This document shows positions 17,064-26,492 of a stretch of 62,424 nucleotides of DNA, piece by piece. The notes under the pieces are model-generated. The model made no database searches. It was not told the origin of the DNA and worked only from the letters and a program-made list of their open reading frames with translations. Position 1 is the stretch's first letter. Each line of letters starts with the position of its first letter. Both the position numbers and the translations under genes were made by a program. The DNA is from Bacillota bacterium (GTDB taxonomy: Bacteria > Bacillota > Syntrophomonadia > Syntrophomonadales > Syntrophomonadaceae), in the NCBI GenBank assembly GCA_023395515.1, contig JAEWZB010000003.1, positions 1 through 62,424 on the forward strand, given 5' to 3'.

Positions 17064-17809
17064 ATATACACCCCACTGTCCAGATTAAAATAGTTATTTA
17101 TCCCTTCTAAGAGACTCCGGTCTTTATCTAGAATACGTAATGCCAACCAGCGGGAGTTGATTAAATTGCTGGCCAAGTTTTGCTTAAATCCCGCTTCAAT
17201 ATCTTTTACGGCTTTTTCAATATCATCATCGTAATTAACTTGCCGGGGAGAAGGATTAATTTTACCTTCCACCATACCGGCTAAGGTACTTTTTAATTCT
17301 TTTAATCCTTTACCATTGCGGGCGGCCGTAGGTATAACCGGTATGCCTAACTCACGAGTCAAGCCATTTATATCTATTTTAATATTTTTGCGCTGGGCTT
17401 CATCCATCAGGTTTACACATAAAATAACCTTGGGAGTAATCTCAATTATTTGCAAAATTAAATTGAGATTCCTTTCTAAACAGGTGGCATCAGCTACCGC
17501 AATTGTAGCATCGGGCTGAGCAAAACATAAAAAATCCCGGGCTACCTGTTCATCGGGAGAATTAGGAAAAAGAGAATACGTCCCGGGCAAATCAACTAAT
17601 AGATAATTATTACTTTTAAATATAAATTCACCTTGGGCCTGCAAAACTGTTTTACCCGGCCAGTTTCCGGTATGTTGTCTAAGTCCGGTTAAAGCATTAA
17701 AAATAGTACTTTTGCCGGTATTAGGATTTCCCGCTAAGGCAATAACATAACTTTCCTTTCCGGTATCTATATTAAACTTATGTCTTAAAGAAGCCAGATC
17801 CTCACCCAT
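17060..17809 (-). CDS. feoB: FeoB GTPase domain protein, separate polypeptide
   Basis: 249 residues: G1 'GNPNTGKS', G3 'DLPGTYSL', G4 'NLMD', G5-like 'TAARNGKG', then a helical GDI-like segment. It contains no membrane helix. It works as the cytosolic regulator of the membrane half encoded immediately downstream (ATGA overlap). It lies 28 nt after feoA in the order feoA, G protein, permease. A single frameshift in a fused feoB is the alternative explanation. Confidence 0.92.
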   Translation of the reverse strand: MGEDLASLRHKFNIDTGKESYVIALAGNPNTGKSTIFNALTGLRQHTGNWPGKTVLQAQGEFIFKSNNYLLVDLPGTYSLFPNSPDEQVARDFLCFAQPDATIAVADATCLERNLNLILQIIEITPKVILCVNLMDEAQRKNIKIDINGLTRELGIPVIPTAARNGKGLKELKSTLAGMVEGKINPSPRQVNYDDDIEKAVKDIEAGFKQNLASNLINSRWLALRILDKDRSLLEGINNYFNLDSGVYI

Positions 17810-17837
17810 AGTAAACCCCCCACTTCATATTTACTTA

Positions 17838-18068
17838 TTAATCAATATCAACCCATATCAAATCAGTTTCATTCTTTCTTAGTGCAATTACCGTTCCCCG
17901 CACCAGATAAGCAATCGGGTTACCGGAGGGACTTTTTCTAAGCGTCTGAACCCTAGTTCCCGGAATAAAACCTAAGTCCAGTAATCGGCGTCTTATCAGA
18001 CCTTGATTCCCTATATTCTTTATTACCCCATATTTTTTTACGGGCAACTTAGTTAAAGTAATGCCTAT
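17838..18068 (-). CDS. feoA: FeoA-like SH3-domain protein, probable AUA start
   Basis: 76 residues if read from ATA (18066-18068), 9 nt after AGGAGGTG; the first usual start, TTG at 18047, is 30 nt from the SD and would remove the first beta strand. The ATA reading gives 'GITLTKLPVKKYG', a normal FeoA start, followed by 'RRRLLDLGFIPGT' and 'IALRKNE'. FeoA is a small cytosolic partner of FeoB. First gene of the feo operon. Confidence 0.85.
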   Translation of the reverse strand: MGITLTKLPVKKYGVIKNIGNQGLIRRRLLDLGFIPGTRVQTLRKSPSGNPIAYLVRGTVIALRKNETDLIWVDID

Positions 18069-18119
18069 TTTTAAACACCTCCTATAAATTACATGGGACT
18101 AATAGTGTTAGATAAGACT

Positions 18120-18136
18120 AAGTACTTAAAAGTACT
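18120..18136. promoter_or_regulatory. Palindrome in the feo promoter region
   Basis: AGTACTT-aa-AAGTACT (arms 18121-18127 and 18130-18136) lies about 50 bp upstream of feoA, beside a second imperfect dyad (TTAG-n6-CTAA, 18108-18121). Candidate operator for the metal regulator. The rest of 18137-18365 holds a short GGGGAG/CTCCCC hairpin (18270-18286) and no gene. Confidence 0.4.
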
Positions 18137-18365
18137 AGTAATGTATAATAAGCCAATATAATAAAAAATGTTCCTGGGGAGCCGGTAATATTGTTGGCTA
18201 GTTTTCAGGGGATAAAAGGTAAAAGGTAAACAGTAAGAAGAAGATTAAAGTGAAGAAATATGAAATGTAGGGGAGAGTTGCTCCCCCGAGGTTGGTAGAA
18301 AAATTAAGTTTGAGGAATGGCACGGGAACGTTTGGTTTGCCAGCTCCTGCTGACAACCTGCTCCC

Positions 18366-18704
18366 CTATTTACATAAAGCTATCACAAATAAAACTAATA
18401 GATGTAAGGTTTGATCGATCATTATTTGCAGCCAAGTTAGGTCAGGGGATTTGCTTACATTAGTCAACCACCAGCGTACTACATCTCTTTGGTCTAAGAT
18501 AATATGAGCAACAAAAATTATTATCAGGGCTAAAAGACTTAAACCACCTGCTATTAAAGAGAAAATATAAATGGTTATAGTATAGACTAAGCTATGTACA
18601 GCTAAAGCCCGCCAGTCTTTTTCCTTATGAGTAGCCATCCAGTTACTCTGTAATAAAAAATCTCCCACCAAGTGGCCAATTAATAGACAATTAAATATAT
18701 CCAT
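18366..18704 (-). CDS. DUF3307 membrane protein
   Basis: 112 residues with three to four membrane helices. The N-terminal 'GHLVGDFLLQSNWMATHK' and 'LAVHSLVYT' are the DUF3307 signature, and the conserved 'AHIILDQ' follows. Function unknown; members often sit beside nucleotidyl-cyclase or signalling genes. It starts 4 nt after the HD-GYP gene's stop, so the two form one operon. Confidence 0.8.
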   Translation of the reverse strand: MDIFNCLLIGHLVGDFLLQSNWMATHKEKDWRALAVHSLVYTITIYIFSLIAGGLSLLALIIIFVAHIILDQRDVVRWWLTNVSKSPDLTWLQIMIDQTLHLLVLFVIALCK

Positions 18705-18708
18705 CTAA

Positions 18709-19809
18709 TTACCGCCCTTTTAGCATTGCATTTATAAAAAGGTCGGCCAAAGCCGGGTCGAACTGCGTTCCTTTGCAACGCTCAATTTCTTCTAATGCTA
18801 CCATTTTATCCAGACCTTTGCGATAGGGACGATCACTAGTCATGGCATCAAAGGTATCCGCAATGGCGATAATACGTGCGATAAGCGGTATTTCTTCCTG
18901 CATTTTTCCATGGGGATAGCCTCTGCCATCATACCGTTCATGATGAAAGCTGGCTCCTATACATAAATCTTTTACCAACTTTTTCGGCATAATATCATCC
19001 AGAATTTTTTCTCCCCACTTAGGGTGCTCTTTCATTATTTTAAACTCTTCATCATCCAGCGGGGTTTGTTTTAATAATATATCATCTCTAACTCCGATTT
19101 TACCTATATCATGAAGTAAAGCGGCCCTTTCTAAAATCTCTAGTTCCTCAGCAGACATTTGCAAGGTTTTCCCAATCATAAGGCTATAATCGCTCACTCG
19201 TTCGGAATGACCTTGGGTATAGGGATCACGGGCATCAAGAGCGGCTGATAATGTCCTTAGAAAACCGGTTAACATAATTTTCAGATCTGTATAAAGCTGC
19301 CCATTTTCAATAGCTGTGGCAATAACCCCGGACAGTGATTCACATAATTCTAAATCGTTTTCGTCAAAAAGCTTATCTCCTAATTTGTTAACTAACTGTA
19401 AACACCCAATACAGGAACTCTGGGTTATTAAAGGCACACATAACAGTGACCTGGTTATAAATCCGCTGGTCTGGTCAAACCTTTGGGACCAGCGCTCATC
19501 ATTTTGCACATCCATGACAAATTGGGAAGTTTTGTGCTCGGTTACCCAACCCGCCATACCTTCCCCCATCTTTAGTTTCAAGCCTTTCAAATTATCGGCT
19601 TTGGGTCCTTTAGCTATTACCGGCTCTAAAATATCGGCTTCCTCACTATTCACTAGCCATAAGGTCCCTGCCTCAGCATCAACTACTCGCATAGCCTGAT
19701 CCAAGGCTATTTCTAACACTTCATTAATATCAAGCGAGCTATTGAGCAGGTTAACAATCTGCCACAGGGTCTGCATATTTTCTAATTTGGGTTCCAGCTT
19801 ATTCCCCAT
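18709..19809 (-). CDS. GAF - HD-GYP c-di-GMP phosphodiesterase
   Basis: 366 residues from the ATG at 19809 (GAGG spacing favours it over the ATG two codons upstream). GAF domain about residues 20-170, then HD-GYP with 'LLHDIGKIG', 'HHERYDGRGYP' and 'IADTFDAMTSDRPYR'. The catalytic HD and GYP elements are intact, so hydrolysis of cyclic di-GMP (or related dinucleotides) is likely. Soluble. The GAF domain probably senses a small ligand. Operon with the DUF3307 gene, and divergent from the cyclase gene at 19969. Confidence 0.92.
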   Translation of the reverse strand: MGNKLEPKLENMQTLWQIVNLLNSSLDINEVLEIALDQAMRVVDAEAGTLWLVNSEEADILEPVIAKGPKADNLKGLKLKMGEGMAGWVTEHKTSQFVMDVQNDERWSQRFDQTSGFITRSLLCVPLITQSSCIGCLQLVNKLGDKLFDENDLELCESLSGVIATAIENGQLYTDLKIMLTGFLRTLSAALDARDPYTQGHSERVSDYSLMIGKTLQMSAEELEILERAALLHDIGKIGVRDDILLKQTPLDDEEFKIMKEHPKWGEKILDDIMPKKLVKDLCIGASFHHERYDGRGYPHGKMQEEIPLIARIIAIADTFDAMTSDRPYRKGLDKMVALEEIERCKGTQFDPALADLFINAMLKGR

Positions 19810-19899
19810 ATTCATTTTCCTCTCTTACCTTAAATAGCTAAATATTTATTACGGCATTTAATCAGCTATTTCCTTTAACTAGAAAAAATTATACTGCAC

Positions 19900-19928
19900 T
19901 TTACAGGTAAAATTTATTTTTTTATAGA
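19900..19928 (+). promoter_or_regulatory. Sigma-A-type promoter of the cyclase gene
   Basis: TTTACA (19900-19905), 17-nt spacer, TATAGA (19923-19928), 40 bp before the TTG start. Confidence 0.6.
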
Positions 19929-19968
19929 ATATTAGCAACAGTTAATTGAATTAAAGGAAGTGAAATGA

Positions 19969-21840
19969 TTGCCCAGTTATAAATTTGCTTGGTTGCAAAA
20001 ATTGCTTTTACCCTTGATTATTCTAATAATAATTCAGGCATTAGTTAGCTTAGGCGTATTTAGCCGTCTGGAAATGAGTATATATGACGCATGGTTTCGT
20101 TTAAATGGAACTGTAAATCCGGGAGAAGAAATAGTTATCGTCGCTATTGATGAAACCTCCATAGGCAGAATCGGGCCTTTAGCCTGGCCCCGTAGTGTAC
20201 ATGCCGACTTACTGAAAAATTTGTCCGAGGCTAAAGTTGTAGCCTTTGATATAACCTTTGCCAGTGAAAAAGAAGCTCAGGAAGATCAAGCCTTTGCCCA
20301 AGCTATTGCCGAGCATGGTGGAGTAGTCTTAGCCAGTAAATTTTACTTTGAGCAAGACCAAGACGGTGAAGTTTACCAAGTATTTGAGCCGCCCTTTAGG
20401 CAGCTTATGGAGCAGGCTGCCAGTCTGGGGTTCGTCAATACCCCTACTGACCCTGATCAAGTGGTCAGAAGAATTACCTTAGTTGATGTTAATACTTTTG
20501 AAGAACTGCCCTTTCCTTCTTTAGGCTTAGCTACCGCCCTGCAAGCAGAAGGACTGGACCCTTGGGCTGTTCAGGTCAAGCCCGGCTACATAGAAATAGG
20601 CAGTAAAAAAATACCTGTAGATCGGGATAATAAAGCTCTGCCTAACTTCTGGGGACCAGGCCAAACTTTTACCACCATAAGCTATGCAGACATAATAGAA
20701 AATAAAATTCCACCCGCTTTCTTCCGGGATAAAATAGTACTTATCGGTGCCACCACTCAGGAAGAACAAGACACCTACCCAACTCCCTTTACTACCAGTA
20801 ATATGGTCTTACAAGGCTCTCCCCCCACTCCCGGGGTAGAAATTCATGCTTCAGTAGTGCAAAGCTATTTATCGGATACCTGGTATCGTGAAGTTTCTCC
20901 AGTGCTGAACTTTTTATTTTTAATTCTGGTCATCTTATTGACTTGGGGGGCTGTTGCTAACCGGGGCCCTTTCAAAGGTTTTATCGGAGCATTACTTACC
21001 ATTATGGCCACTGTTTTAGTAGTATATATAGCTTTTCATTCCCGCCTGTGGCTTAATCTGGCGGCACCGGGCATGGCGGCTATCCTTACCTATACTGTCG
21101 TTACCGGCTATGATTTTATTATAGCTGAAATGGAGCGACGTAAAACTAAAGATGCTTTTTCCCGGTACGTTTCCCGTGACGTAGTGGAACAGCTACTGTC
21201 CAGCCCTGAAGATATGGCTTTGGGCGGTAAAAAACAGGTTGTAACTATAATGTTTGTGGATATCAGAGGCTTTACTGCTTATAGCGAAAATAAAGACCCG
21301 GTGGAAGTAATTAAGCGGTTAAATGCCTACTTGACCGTAATGACTAACCTTATTTTTAAATATGGAGGAACCTTGGATAAATATTTGGGTGATGGCTTAA
21401 TGGCCTTTTTCGGAGCCCCGGTTTATTATGAAGACCATGTGGAGAGAGCCATTAAAACTGCCATAGACATACAAAGGGAAATAGCCCAATTAAATGAGGA
21501 ATGGGCTAAATTAAATGAGCCTCCCCTTTTAGTCGCAGTAGGAATCAATACCGGCCCGGCAGTAGTAGGAAATGTGGGCAGCCCTGAACGCATGGACTAT
21601 ACCTTAATTGGTGAAGATGTTAACTTAGCCTCCCGGGTAGAAGCCTTAAGCAAATTATTTGAAACCCTGATACTGATTTCAGATCGTTCTTATGAACTCT
21701 TGCCCGAAGGTGAGACTAAATCTAATCTTTATTACGTAGGTTCGGAATTAGTTAAAGGTTTTACCAACCCTATCGCTTGTTATTCCGTACAAGGCTTAGA
21801 TTTGCATTTTAAGAAATCGGAGGATAAAGGGTATAAGTAG
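19969..21840 (+). CDS. CHASE2-domain class III adenylate cyclase
   Basis: 623 residues, TTG start with AAAGGAAG upstream. One N-terminal membrane helix, an extracytoplasmic CHASE2 sensor (about 35-300), three helices (310-395) and a catalytic domain (430-610). Metal-binding Asp residues in 'FVDIRGFT' and 'GDGLMAFFG', the purine-selecting Lys of 'LDKYLGDG' and Asp of 'RMDYTLIGEDVNLASR', and the transition-state Arg are present, which fits an active ATP-specific enzyme. It makes cAMP in response to an external signal. The Crp-family regulator at 42 kb is a possible reader (inference). Confidence 0.92.
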   Translation: MPSYKFAWLQKLLLPLIILIIIQALVSLGVFSRLEMSIYDAWFRLNGTVNPGEEIVIVAIDETSIGRIGPLAWPRSVHADLLKNLSEAKVVAFDITFASEKEAQEDQAFAQAIAEHGGVVLASKFYFEQDQDGEVYQVFEPPFRQLMEQAASLGFVNTPTDPDQVVRRITLVDVNTFEELPFPSLGLATALQAEGLDPWAVQVKPGYIEIGSKKIPVDRDNKALPNFWGPGQTFTTISYADIIENKIPPAFFRDKIVLIGATTQEEQDTYPTPFTTSNMVLQGSPPTPGVEIHASVVQSYLSDTWYREVSPVLNFLFLILVILLTWGAVANRGPFKGFIGALLTIMATVLVVYIAFHSRLWLNLAAPGMAAILTYTVVTGYDFIIAEMERRKTKDAFSRYVSRDVVEQLLSSPEDMALGGKKQVVTIMFVDIRGFTAYSENKDPVEVIKRLNAYLTVMTNLIFKYGGTLDKYLGDGLMAFFGAPVYYEDHVERAIKTAIDIQREIAQLNEEWAKLNEPPLLVAVGINTGPAVVGNVGSPERMDYTLIGEDVNLASRVEALSKLFETLILISDRSYELLPEGETKSNLYYVGSELVKGFTNPIACYSVQGLDLHFKKSEDKGYK

Positions 21841-21886
21841 GTAAAGGATAGATGTAGGTGAGGTATCCGCGCCGCTCCCCGAAAGA

Positions 21887-21912
21887 GCCGCCGGGGACAT
21901 TCCCCCAGTGGC
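21887..21912. other. GC-rich intergenic hairpin
   Basis: GCCgccGGGG-acatt-CCCCcagtGGC hairpin between the cyclase and FapA-like genes. No T-run, and no match to the c-di-GMP riboswitch motifs. Possibly a repeat remnant or leader structure. Confidence 0.4.
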
Positions 21913-21951
21913 TTGATAAAACCCGCTTGACTTTTGAAAGGAGGGTCTAAA

Positions 21952-23328
21952 GTGCCAGCTATTTCTAAGCCTGAGAAAATCACCATTACAGTTTCACCAG
22001 ATAAAATGTCGGCCTATATTACTACTAACATACAAACAGGCGAAACCCTTGAACCTAAAGACATCTATGCCAAAATAGAAGAAGCCGGAGTTGTTTGTGG
22101 TGTTGATACTGACAGTGTCCTCAAAATATGTGAAAACCCCAGAAATATATTGAACCTAGTTATTGCCCAAGGAGTCCGTTCAGTTCCGGGAAGAAATGCT
22201 ACCGTAACTTATAAATATCAAAAACCCGATTTTAAACCGCAGTTAACTACTGATGGTAAAGTTGACTACTATCAGTTAGGTAATATTATAGAAGTAAATA
22301 CAGATGATATTATAGCGGAAAGAACCCCTCCCACCCCAGGAGAGCCTGGTTATAATTTAAGGGGTGAGGTACTTAATCCCTTACCGGGGAAAAACCTACC
22401 TTTTAAGATAGGCAAAGGCGTAGTTGTCCGGGACAACATAGCCTATGCCGAATATGTAGGCGCACTACACTGGCTTGGCGATAAGGTTTCAGTTAGTAAA
22501 TTAATGATTATAAATGAGGATGTAGACTTCTCGGTAGGAAATATTGAATTTCCGGGTAAAGTTAAAATTAAGGGCAGCATAAAAAATGGATTTAAAGTGG
22601 TAGCCGAAGAAGACATAGAAGTATTAGGCTGTATCGAAGAAGCGCAAGTTATCTCTACTAACGGCTCCATATATGTTCATGCTGGTATACTCGGTAATGG
22701 CAAAGCTACCCTCCAGGCTAAAAACCATGTAGAAGCTAAATTCATCCAAGGAGCCACCGTAAAAGCAGATAAAAATATTATAGCCAACGAATATATACTA
22801 CGTTCTAACATTACGGCGGGAAATGCAGTGTTAATCCAAGGCGCAAAAGGTCGCTTATTAGGTACCAACGCTATTGAAGCCGGTACTAAAATTAGTGTCA
22901 ACTCTATCCAGGCGCATGAAGGACTTAACCTCAAAGTACACGGTATTAACCGTAATGAGATCTATATCCGCATCAAAGAGATTCGCGCCAAGATAAAAGA
23001 ACTGGAATCCAAAATGTTATCCCTTTCTGTCCAAATTAGGTTCTTAGGCAATAAATCCGACTCTAATTCCCATAGAGTATTAAGTGACATATTGCCTAAA
23101 TACATCTTAATGACTCAAGAAATAGACCAGCTTATGGATGAAAATCTATCCCTGGCCAACATACTCAGGTCTACCAAAGGAGAAGGAATGATAGAAGTAC
23201 ATAGTCATGTAAGTGATGATATATCTTTTCGTATAAAAGAAGAACAAGTAAGACTTTCTAAACCGCTTAAAAATGTAACTATGTACTTTGATCAACAAGA
23301 AAAACGCATTATTATTTTGCAGAATTAA
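21952..23328 (+). CDS. FapA-like DUF342 protein
   Basis: 458 residues from GTG at 21952, directly downstream of GGAGGG (a TTG at 21934 lies upstream of the SD). The N-terminal region and a right-handed beta-helix ('GSIKNGFKVVAEEDIEVLG', repeated Gly-rich turns) are typical of DUF342/FapA, followed by a C-terminal coiled coil (about 345-410, 'IRAKIKELESKMLSL'). Family members are linked to cell-surface or polymer functions; precise role unknown. It lies between the cyclase and the GAF protein, all on the plus strand. Confidence 0.82.
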   Translation: MPAISKPEKITITVSPDKMSAYITTNIQTGETLEPKDIYAKIEEAGVVCGVDTDSVLKICENPRNILNLVIAQGVRSVPGRNATVTYKYQKPDFKPQLTTDGKVDYYQLGNIIEVNTDDIIAERTPPTPGEPGYNLRGEVLNPLPGKNLPFKIGKGVVVRDNIAYAEYVGALHWLGDKVSVSKLMIINEDVDFSVGNIEFPGKVKIKGSIKNGFKVVAEEDIEVLGCIEEAQVISTNGSIYVHAGILGNGKATLQAKNHVEAKFIQGATVKADKNIIANEYILRSNITAGNAVLIQGAKGRLLGTNAIEAGTKISVNSIQAHEGLNLKVHGINRNEIYIRIKEIRAKIKELESKMLSLSVQIRFLGNKSDSNSHRVLSDILPKYILMTQEIDQLMDENLSLANILRSTKGEGMIEVHSHVSDDISFRIKEEQVRLSKPLKNVTMYFDQQEKRIIILQN

Positions 23329-23342
23329 AAGAGGTGAACTTT

Positions 23343-25565
23343 TTGCACAACCTTATAAAAGCATCTGATATTATTAATTCTAATCTTATTTATGGTGAAA
23401 TCATAAAACAATTTGACCAATTATATAGTCCTCAAGACGCCTTACTTCTAATCCCCACCCGGGATAAATGCGGTGATCTGGAAGTAGTAGAGGTAATTGG
23501 CCAATTACCAACTTCGCTGCGTTATAGTAAAGAAGAAGCCAGGTTAGATATATTTTCAATATTGCCCATAAATGCTAATACCGGACCAGGGGTATTATCT
23601 AATTATCATAATTTTATAAGAATTATTGATGCCGAAGGAGAGCACCTGGCTTATCTTTTATTTACCCTAAAGGACTCCCAACCCTTGGACCCGGCTAGTG
23701 TTAATGAATTTATTCAGCAAACCACCAGCCTGCTTAAAATAAAACATGCGGTTGACTCTCTGCCTGACTTAATTAAAACTCAATCTAAATTAAAATATCA
23801 GTTAAGCTTTTTTTCCAATACGATTAACAATATATTTGAACCTTATAGTATAGAAATGTTAATCCAGCTATATATGGAGATTATTTCTGAGATGTTCCTC
23901 CTGCCTACTGCCATAACTTTAATTTCCGACACAGAAAAATATCTTCCCCTTTATGCTAAAGGTATCAATGTAAATGATTATTGTGACTTTACCCTAGATG
24001 CCAAACCTTTCCTTAAAAATAGACAGCTTAACACCTACCCCTTTCTAGTTGCTGAGCTAAGCCCCGATATATTAGGTGAGCAAAACTACCAAAAAATAAT
24101 AGAACAGGGTGCCTATTTAATAGCCCCTATTACTTGGGAAAATACCAGCTACTTAATAATTTGTATGTCTAATTGCAGCTATCATTTTGATCCGGCCGAT
24201 AAAGTTAGTCTTATGGCATTAAACAATACTGTCAGCCATGCAGTACAATTCAATTCTACTAAAAATAACCTTATACAGAACAATAATGCCTTAGATAAAA
24301 AGATTTATCTCCTGACTAGTATTTATCATGCAGCTCAGTTTATTTTTTCCGAAAACGATTTGGCCAAAACCTCAAGTGTATCCCTAGATATGTTAATGGA
24401 AATATTTCAGTCAGAAACTAGTGCCATAGTACTAAAAAGCCCCTATGAAGATAGTTTCAAACTAAGACAGGTAAAATCAGTTAATAACCTGGAAACTATA
24501 CAATATACCTTTGTGGGACCAGACCAACCCGGCTTAATTACCCACCCTATAGTTGATTTTACCAATACTGAGCACCAGGAATCATTCTTGCAGCTCTTTC
24601 CGGAAGTAAGCCAGTTGGAAGATATACTCAAACCTAAAATAATAGCCCATCTAAAACGGGATAGTAATTATTATGGATTTATAACCTTATCTAACCGAGT
24701 AACAGGGCAAACTTATTCCAGTGATGATAAAGAATTACTCACCTTGTTACTAGCATCTATCAGCATTGCCATAGAAAACTGCCTGATACTAAGTGAACTG
24801 CAAGAAAAAAATCTAATGCTTGATAATAGCCTGCAAAACATCTACGCCATTCAAGAAGTGCTTAATACTATTAGAAAGGCTGACAATATTCAACAGTTTG
24901 CTCAACTATTAATAACCGTATTAGCATTAGGTTTAGGAGTTAAAGCGGCTGCCATCATAGCCAAGGATAACTCCGGTTATACTACGGTTTATTCCAATAC
25001 CGATTTCGATTACCAATTAATATTTTCCAAGCTTCATAATATATCTTATGAAGGCATCCACTATTTACCTGTTGAAAATCAATCATTACCAACCTTAGTA
25101 ATCCCTATCGCTAAACAGACCAGAATTCAGGGTTATCTTATCATCCATGAATTTAACGACTCACTTATAGATGATGCCGATAAAGTACAGATTTTAAATA
25201 TAATTTCACTTATTATTGGCGAAACGTTTAAAAACTTGTTGGAAAAGCAAGCCGTATCAAAAGACGGAATAATCAATTACCCTTTGTTAGTATCCTATCG
25301 TATTATTAAAGAGATTGAGCAGTTGACGGAACTGGGATTAAATCCAAGTATAGTACGTTTTAATCACCCTAACCCACAAGAAGTCTTGGTAGCTTGCCGG
25401 GAATGGTCGGAAGGTTTTGTACTTCTTCCTAATGTGGGCATTATTATATCACCTTTGGATAAATCGGAAATTATCAGCGCAATCAGCCAACATACCCAAG
25501 AATATCGATCTCTATCTACTGAAACCGAAGATATACTTACCCAATTATTTATTACTAATATATAA
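23343..25565 (+). CDS. Large multi-GAF-like sensor protein
   Basis: 740 residues from TTG at 23343; AGAGGTGA lies just upstream and the in-frame GTG at 23334 falls within that SD. No membrane segment and no recognised output domain. At least three GAF-like modules are suggested: about 165-300, 330-480 (ending 'LASISIAIENCLILSEL', a typical GAF last helix) and 505-640. The last ~100 residues are an unassigned small domain. The gene starts 14 nt after the DUF342 gene. Role in signalling inferred from fold and neighbours only. Confidence 0.6.
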   Translation: MHNLIKASDIINSNLIYGEIIKQFDQLYSPQDALLLIPTRDKCGDLEVVEVIGQLPTSLRYSKEEARLDIFSILPINANTGPGVLSNYHNFIRIIDAEGEHLAYLLFTLKDSQPLDPASVNEFIQQTTSLLKIKHAVDSLPDLIKTQSKLKYQLSFFSNTINNIFEPYSIEMLIQLYMEIISEMFLLPTAITLISDTEKYLPLYAKGINVNDYCDFTLDAKPFLKNRQLNTYPFLVAELSPDILGEQNYQKIIEQGAYLIAPITWENTSYLIICMSNCSYHFDPADKVSLMALNNTVSHAVQFNSTKNNLIQNNNALDKKIYLLTSIYHAAQFIFSENDLAKTSSVSLDMLMEIFQSETSAIVLKSPYEDSFKLRQVKSVNNLETIQYTFVGPDQPGLITHPIVDFTNTEHQESFLQLFPEVSQLEDILKPKIIAHLKRDSNYYGFITLSNRVTGQTYSSDDKELLTLLLASISIAIENCLILSELQEKNLMLDNSLQNIYAIQEVLNTIRKADNIQQFAQLLITVLALGLGVKAAAIIAKDNSGYTTVYSNTDFDYQLIFSKLHNISYEGIHYLPVENQSLPTLVIPIAKQTRIQGYLIIHEFNDSLIDDADKVQILNIISLIIGETFKNLLEKQAVSKDGIINYPLLVSYRIIKEIEQLTELGLNPSIVRFNHPNPQEVLVACREWSEGFVLLPNVGIIISPLDKSEIISAISQHTQEYRSLSTETEDILTQLFITNI

Positions 25566-25588
25566 AAGGGAATGGATAGGCAGATACT

Positions 25589-25622
25589 AAAAGCCGCCTG
25601 TTGCGTGTAACAGGCGGCTTTT
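25589..25622. terminator. Bidirectional terminator
   Basis: Perfect 14-bp stem (25589-25602 with 25609-25622) and 6-nt loop between two converging genes. A and T runs at both ends allow termination both ways. Confidence 0.92.
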
Positions 25623-25642
25623 ATTTACATTTTATATCTGAT

Positions 25643-26440
25643 TTATTTGCCCTTGAATTCGGCTTTGCGGCTTTCTAAGAAAGCGTTCATACCTTCTTTT
25701 TGGTCTTCAGAAGCAAATAACATCGACCAGCCTAGCTGTTCCATGCGGCTGCCGGTCTTAATGTCAGTATTCATGCTTTGATTTACAGCATTTTTAGCTT
25801 CACGTAAGGCTAAGGGGCTCTTACGGGAAATCTTTCTGGCTAACTTCTTACCAGCTTCCATAGCTTCTTCCGCCGGTACTACCATATTAGCCAGCCCTAT
25901 TCTTAAAGCGGTTTGAGCATCAAAGAAATCTCCGGTAAATATGTATTGTTTAGCAACACATATAGAGGTCAGCCGTGGCATTCTTTGGGTTCCTCCCCCG
26001 CCAGGGAATATACCTAAGTTTATTTCCGGTAAGCCTAAAGTAGCATTTTCGGCTACAATATGAATATCACATGCCATCATCAATTCCAGGCCTCCACCTA
26101 AAGCTAAGCCCCTTACCACAGCTATGGTAGGTTTATGGTTATCTTCGATGGAAAATAAAGTCTTATGAACCTGGTCTAAGAAATTGCGCGCTTCAAAAGC
26201 ATTCTGACTGGCTACTGCTTTGAGATCCGCCCCCGCGGCAAAAGCATTCTCATTACCACAAATGATGATTACTTTTACTTCCGGATCATCATTGTAAAGG
26301 TTCATAATTTCATAAGACTCTACCATTAATTCCGTATTAAGAGCATTGAAAGCTTTGGGGCGGTTTAGCTGTGCATACCCAATGCCATCTTCTACCCAAG
26401 CCAGGATAGTTTTAAATTCTATCCCCTTATAGTTTTCCAT
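25643..26440 (-). CDS. Enoyl-CoA hydratase (crotonase)
   Basis: 265 residues. Both catalytic Glu positions are present: 'LGGGLELMMACD' and 'PEINLGIFPGGGGTQR', with the oxyanion-hole region 'FAAGADLK'. This is the standard short-chain enoyl-CoA hydratase/crotonase layout. Hydrates trans-2-enoyl-CoA in beta-oxidation or butyrate metabolism and could work with the acyl-CoA dehydrogenase at 10.3 kb. ATG start with GGGGGA upstream. Monocistronic. Confidence 0.92.
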   Translation of the reverse strand: MENYKGIEFKTILAWVEDGIGYAQLNRPKAFNALNTELMVESYEIMNLYNDDPEVKVIIICGNENAFAAGADLKAVASQNAFEARNFLDQVHKTLFSIEDNHKPTIAVVRGLALGGGLELMMACDIHIVAENATLGLPEINLGIFPGGGGTQRMPRLTSICVAKQYIFTGDFFDAQTALRIGLANMVVPAEEAMEAGKKLARKISRKSPLALREAKNAVNQSMNTDIKTGSRMEQLGWSMLFASEDQKEGMNAFLESRKAEFKGK

Positions 26441-26476
26441 TAACTAATTCCCCCTTTTTTTAATATGTTTAATTAT

Positions 26477-26492
26477 ATTACGATTTCGTAAT
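26477..26492. promoter_or_regulatory. Palindrome upstream of crotonase gene
   Basis: ATTACGA-tt-TCGTAAT (16 bp) 36 bp upstream of the crotonase ATG. A related TTACGTAA lies near 26618. Possible operator for a TetR- or GntR-like fatty-acid regulator. Confidence 0.4.

Noticed and set aside
21841..21951. c-di-GMP riboswitch before the FapA-like gene
   Set aside because: A GC-rich hairpin is present but the GEMM core and tetraloop receptor elements are not.
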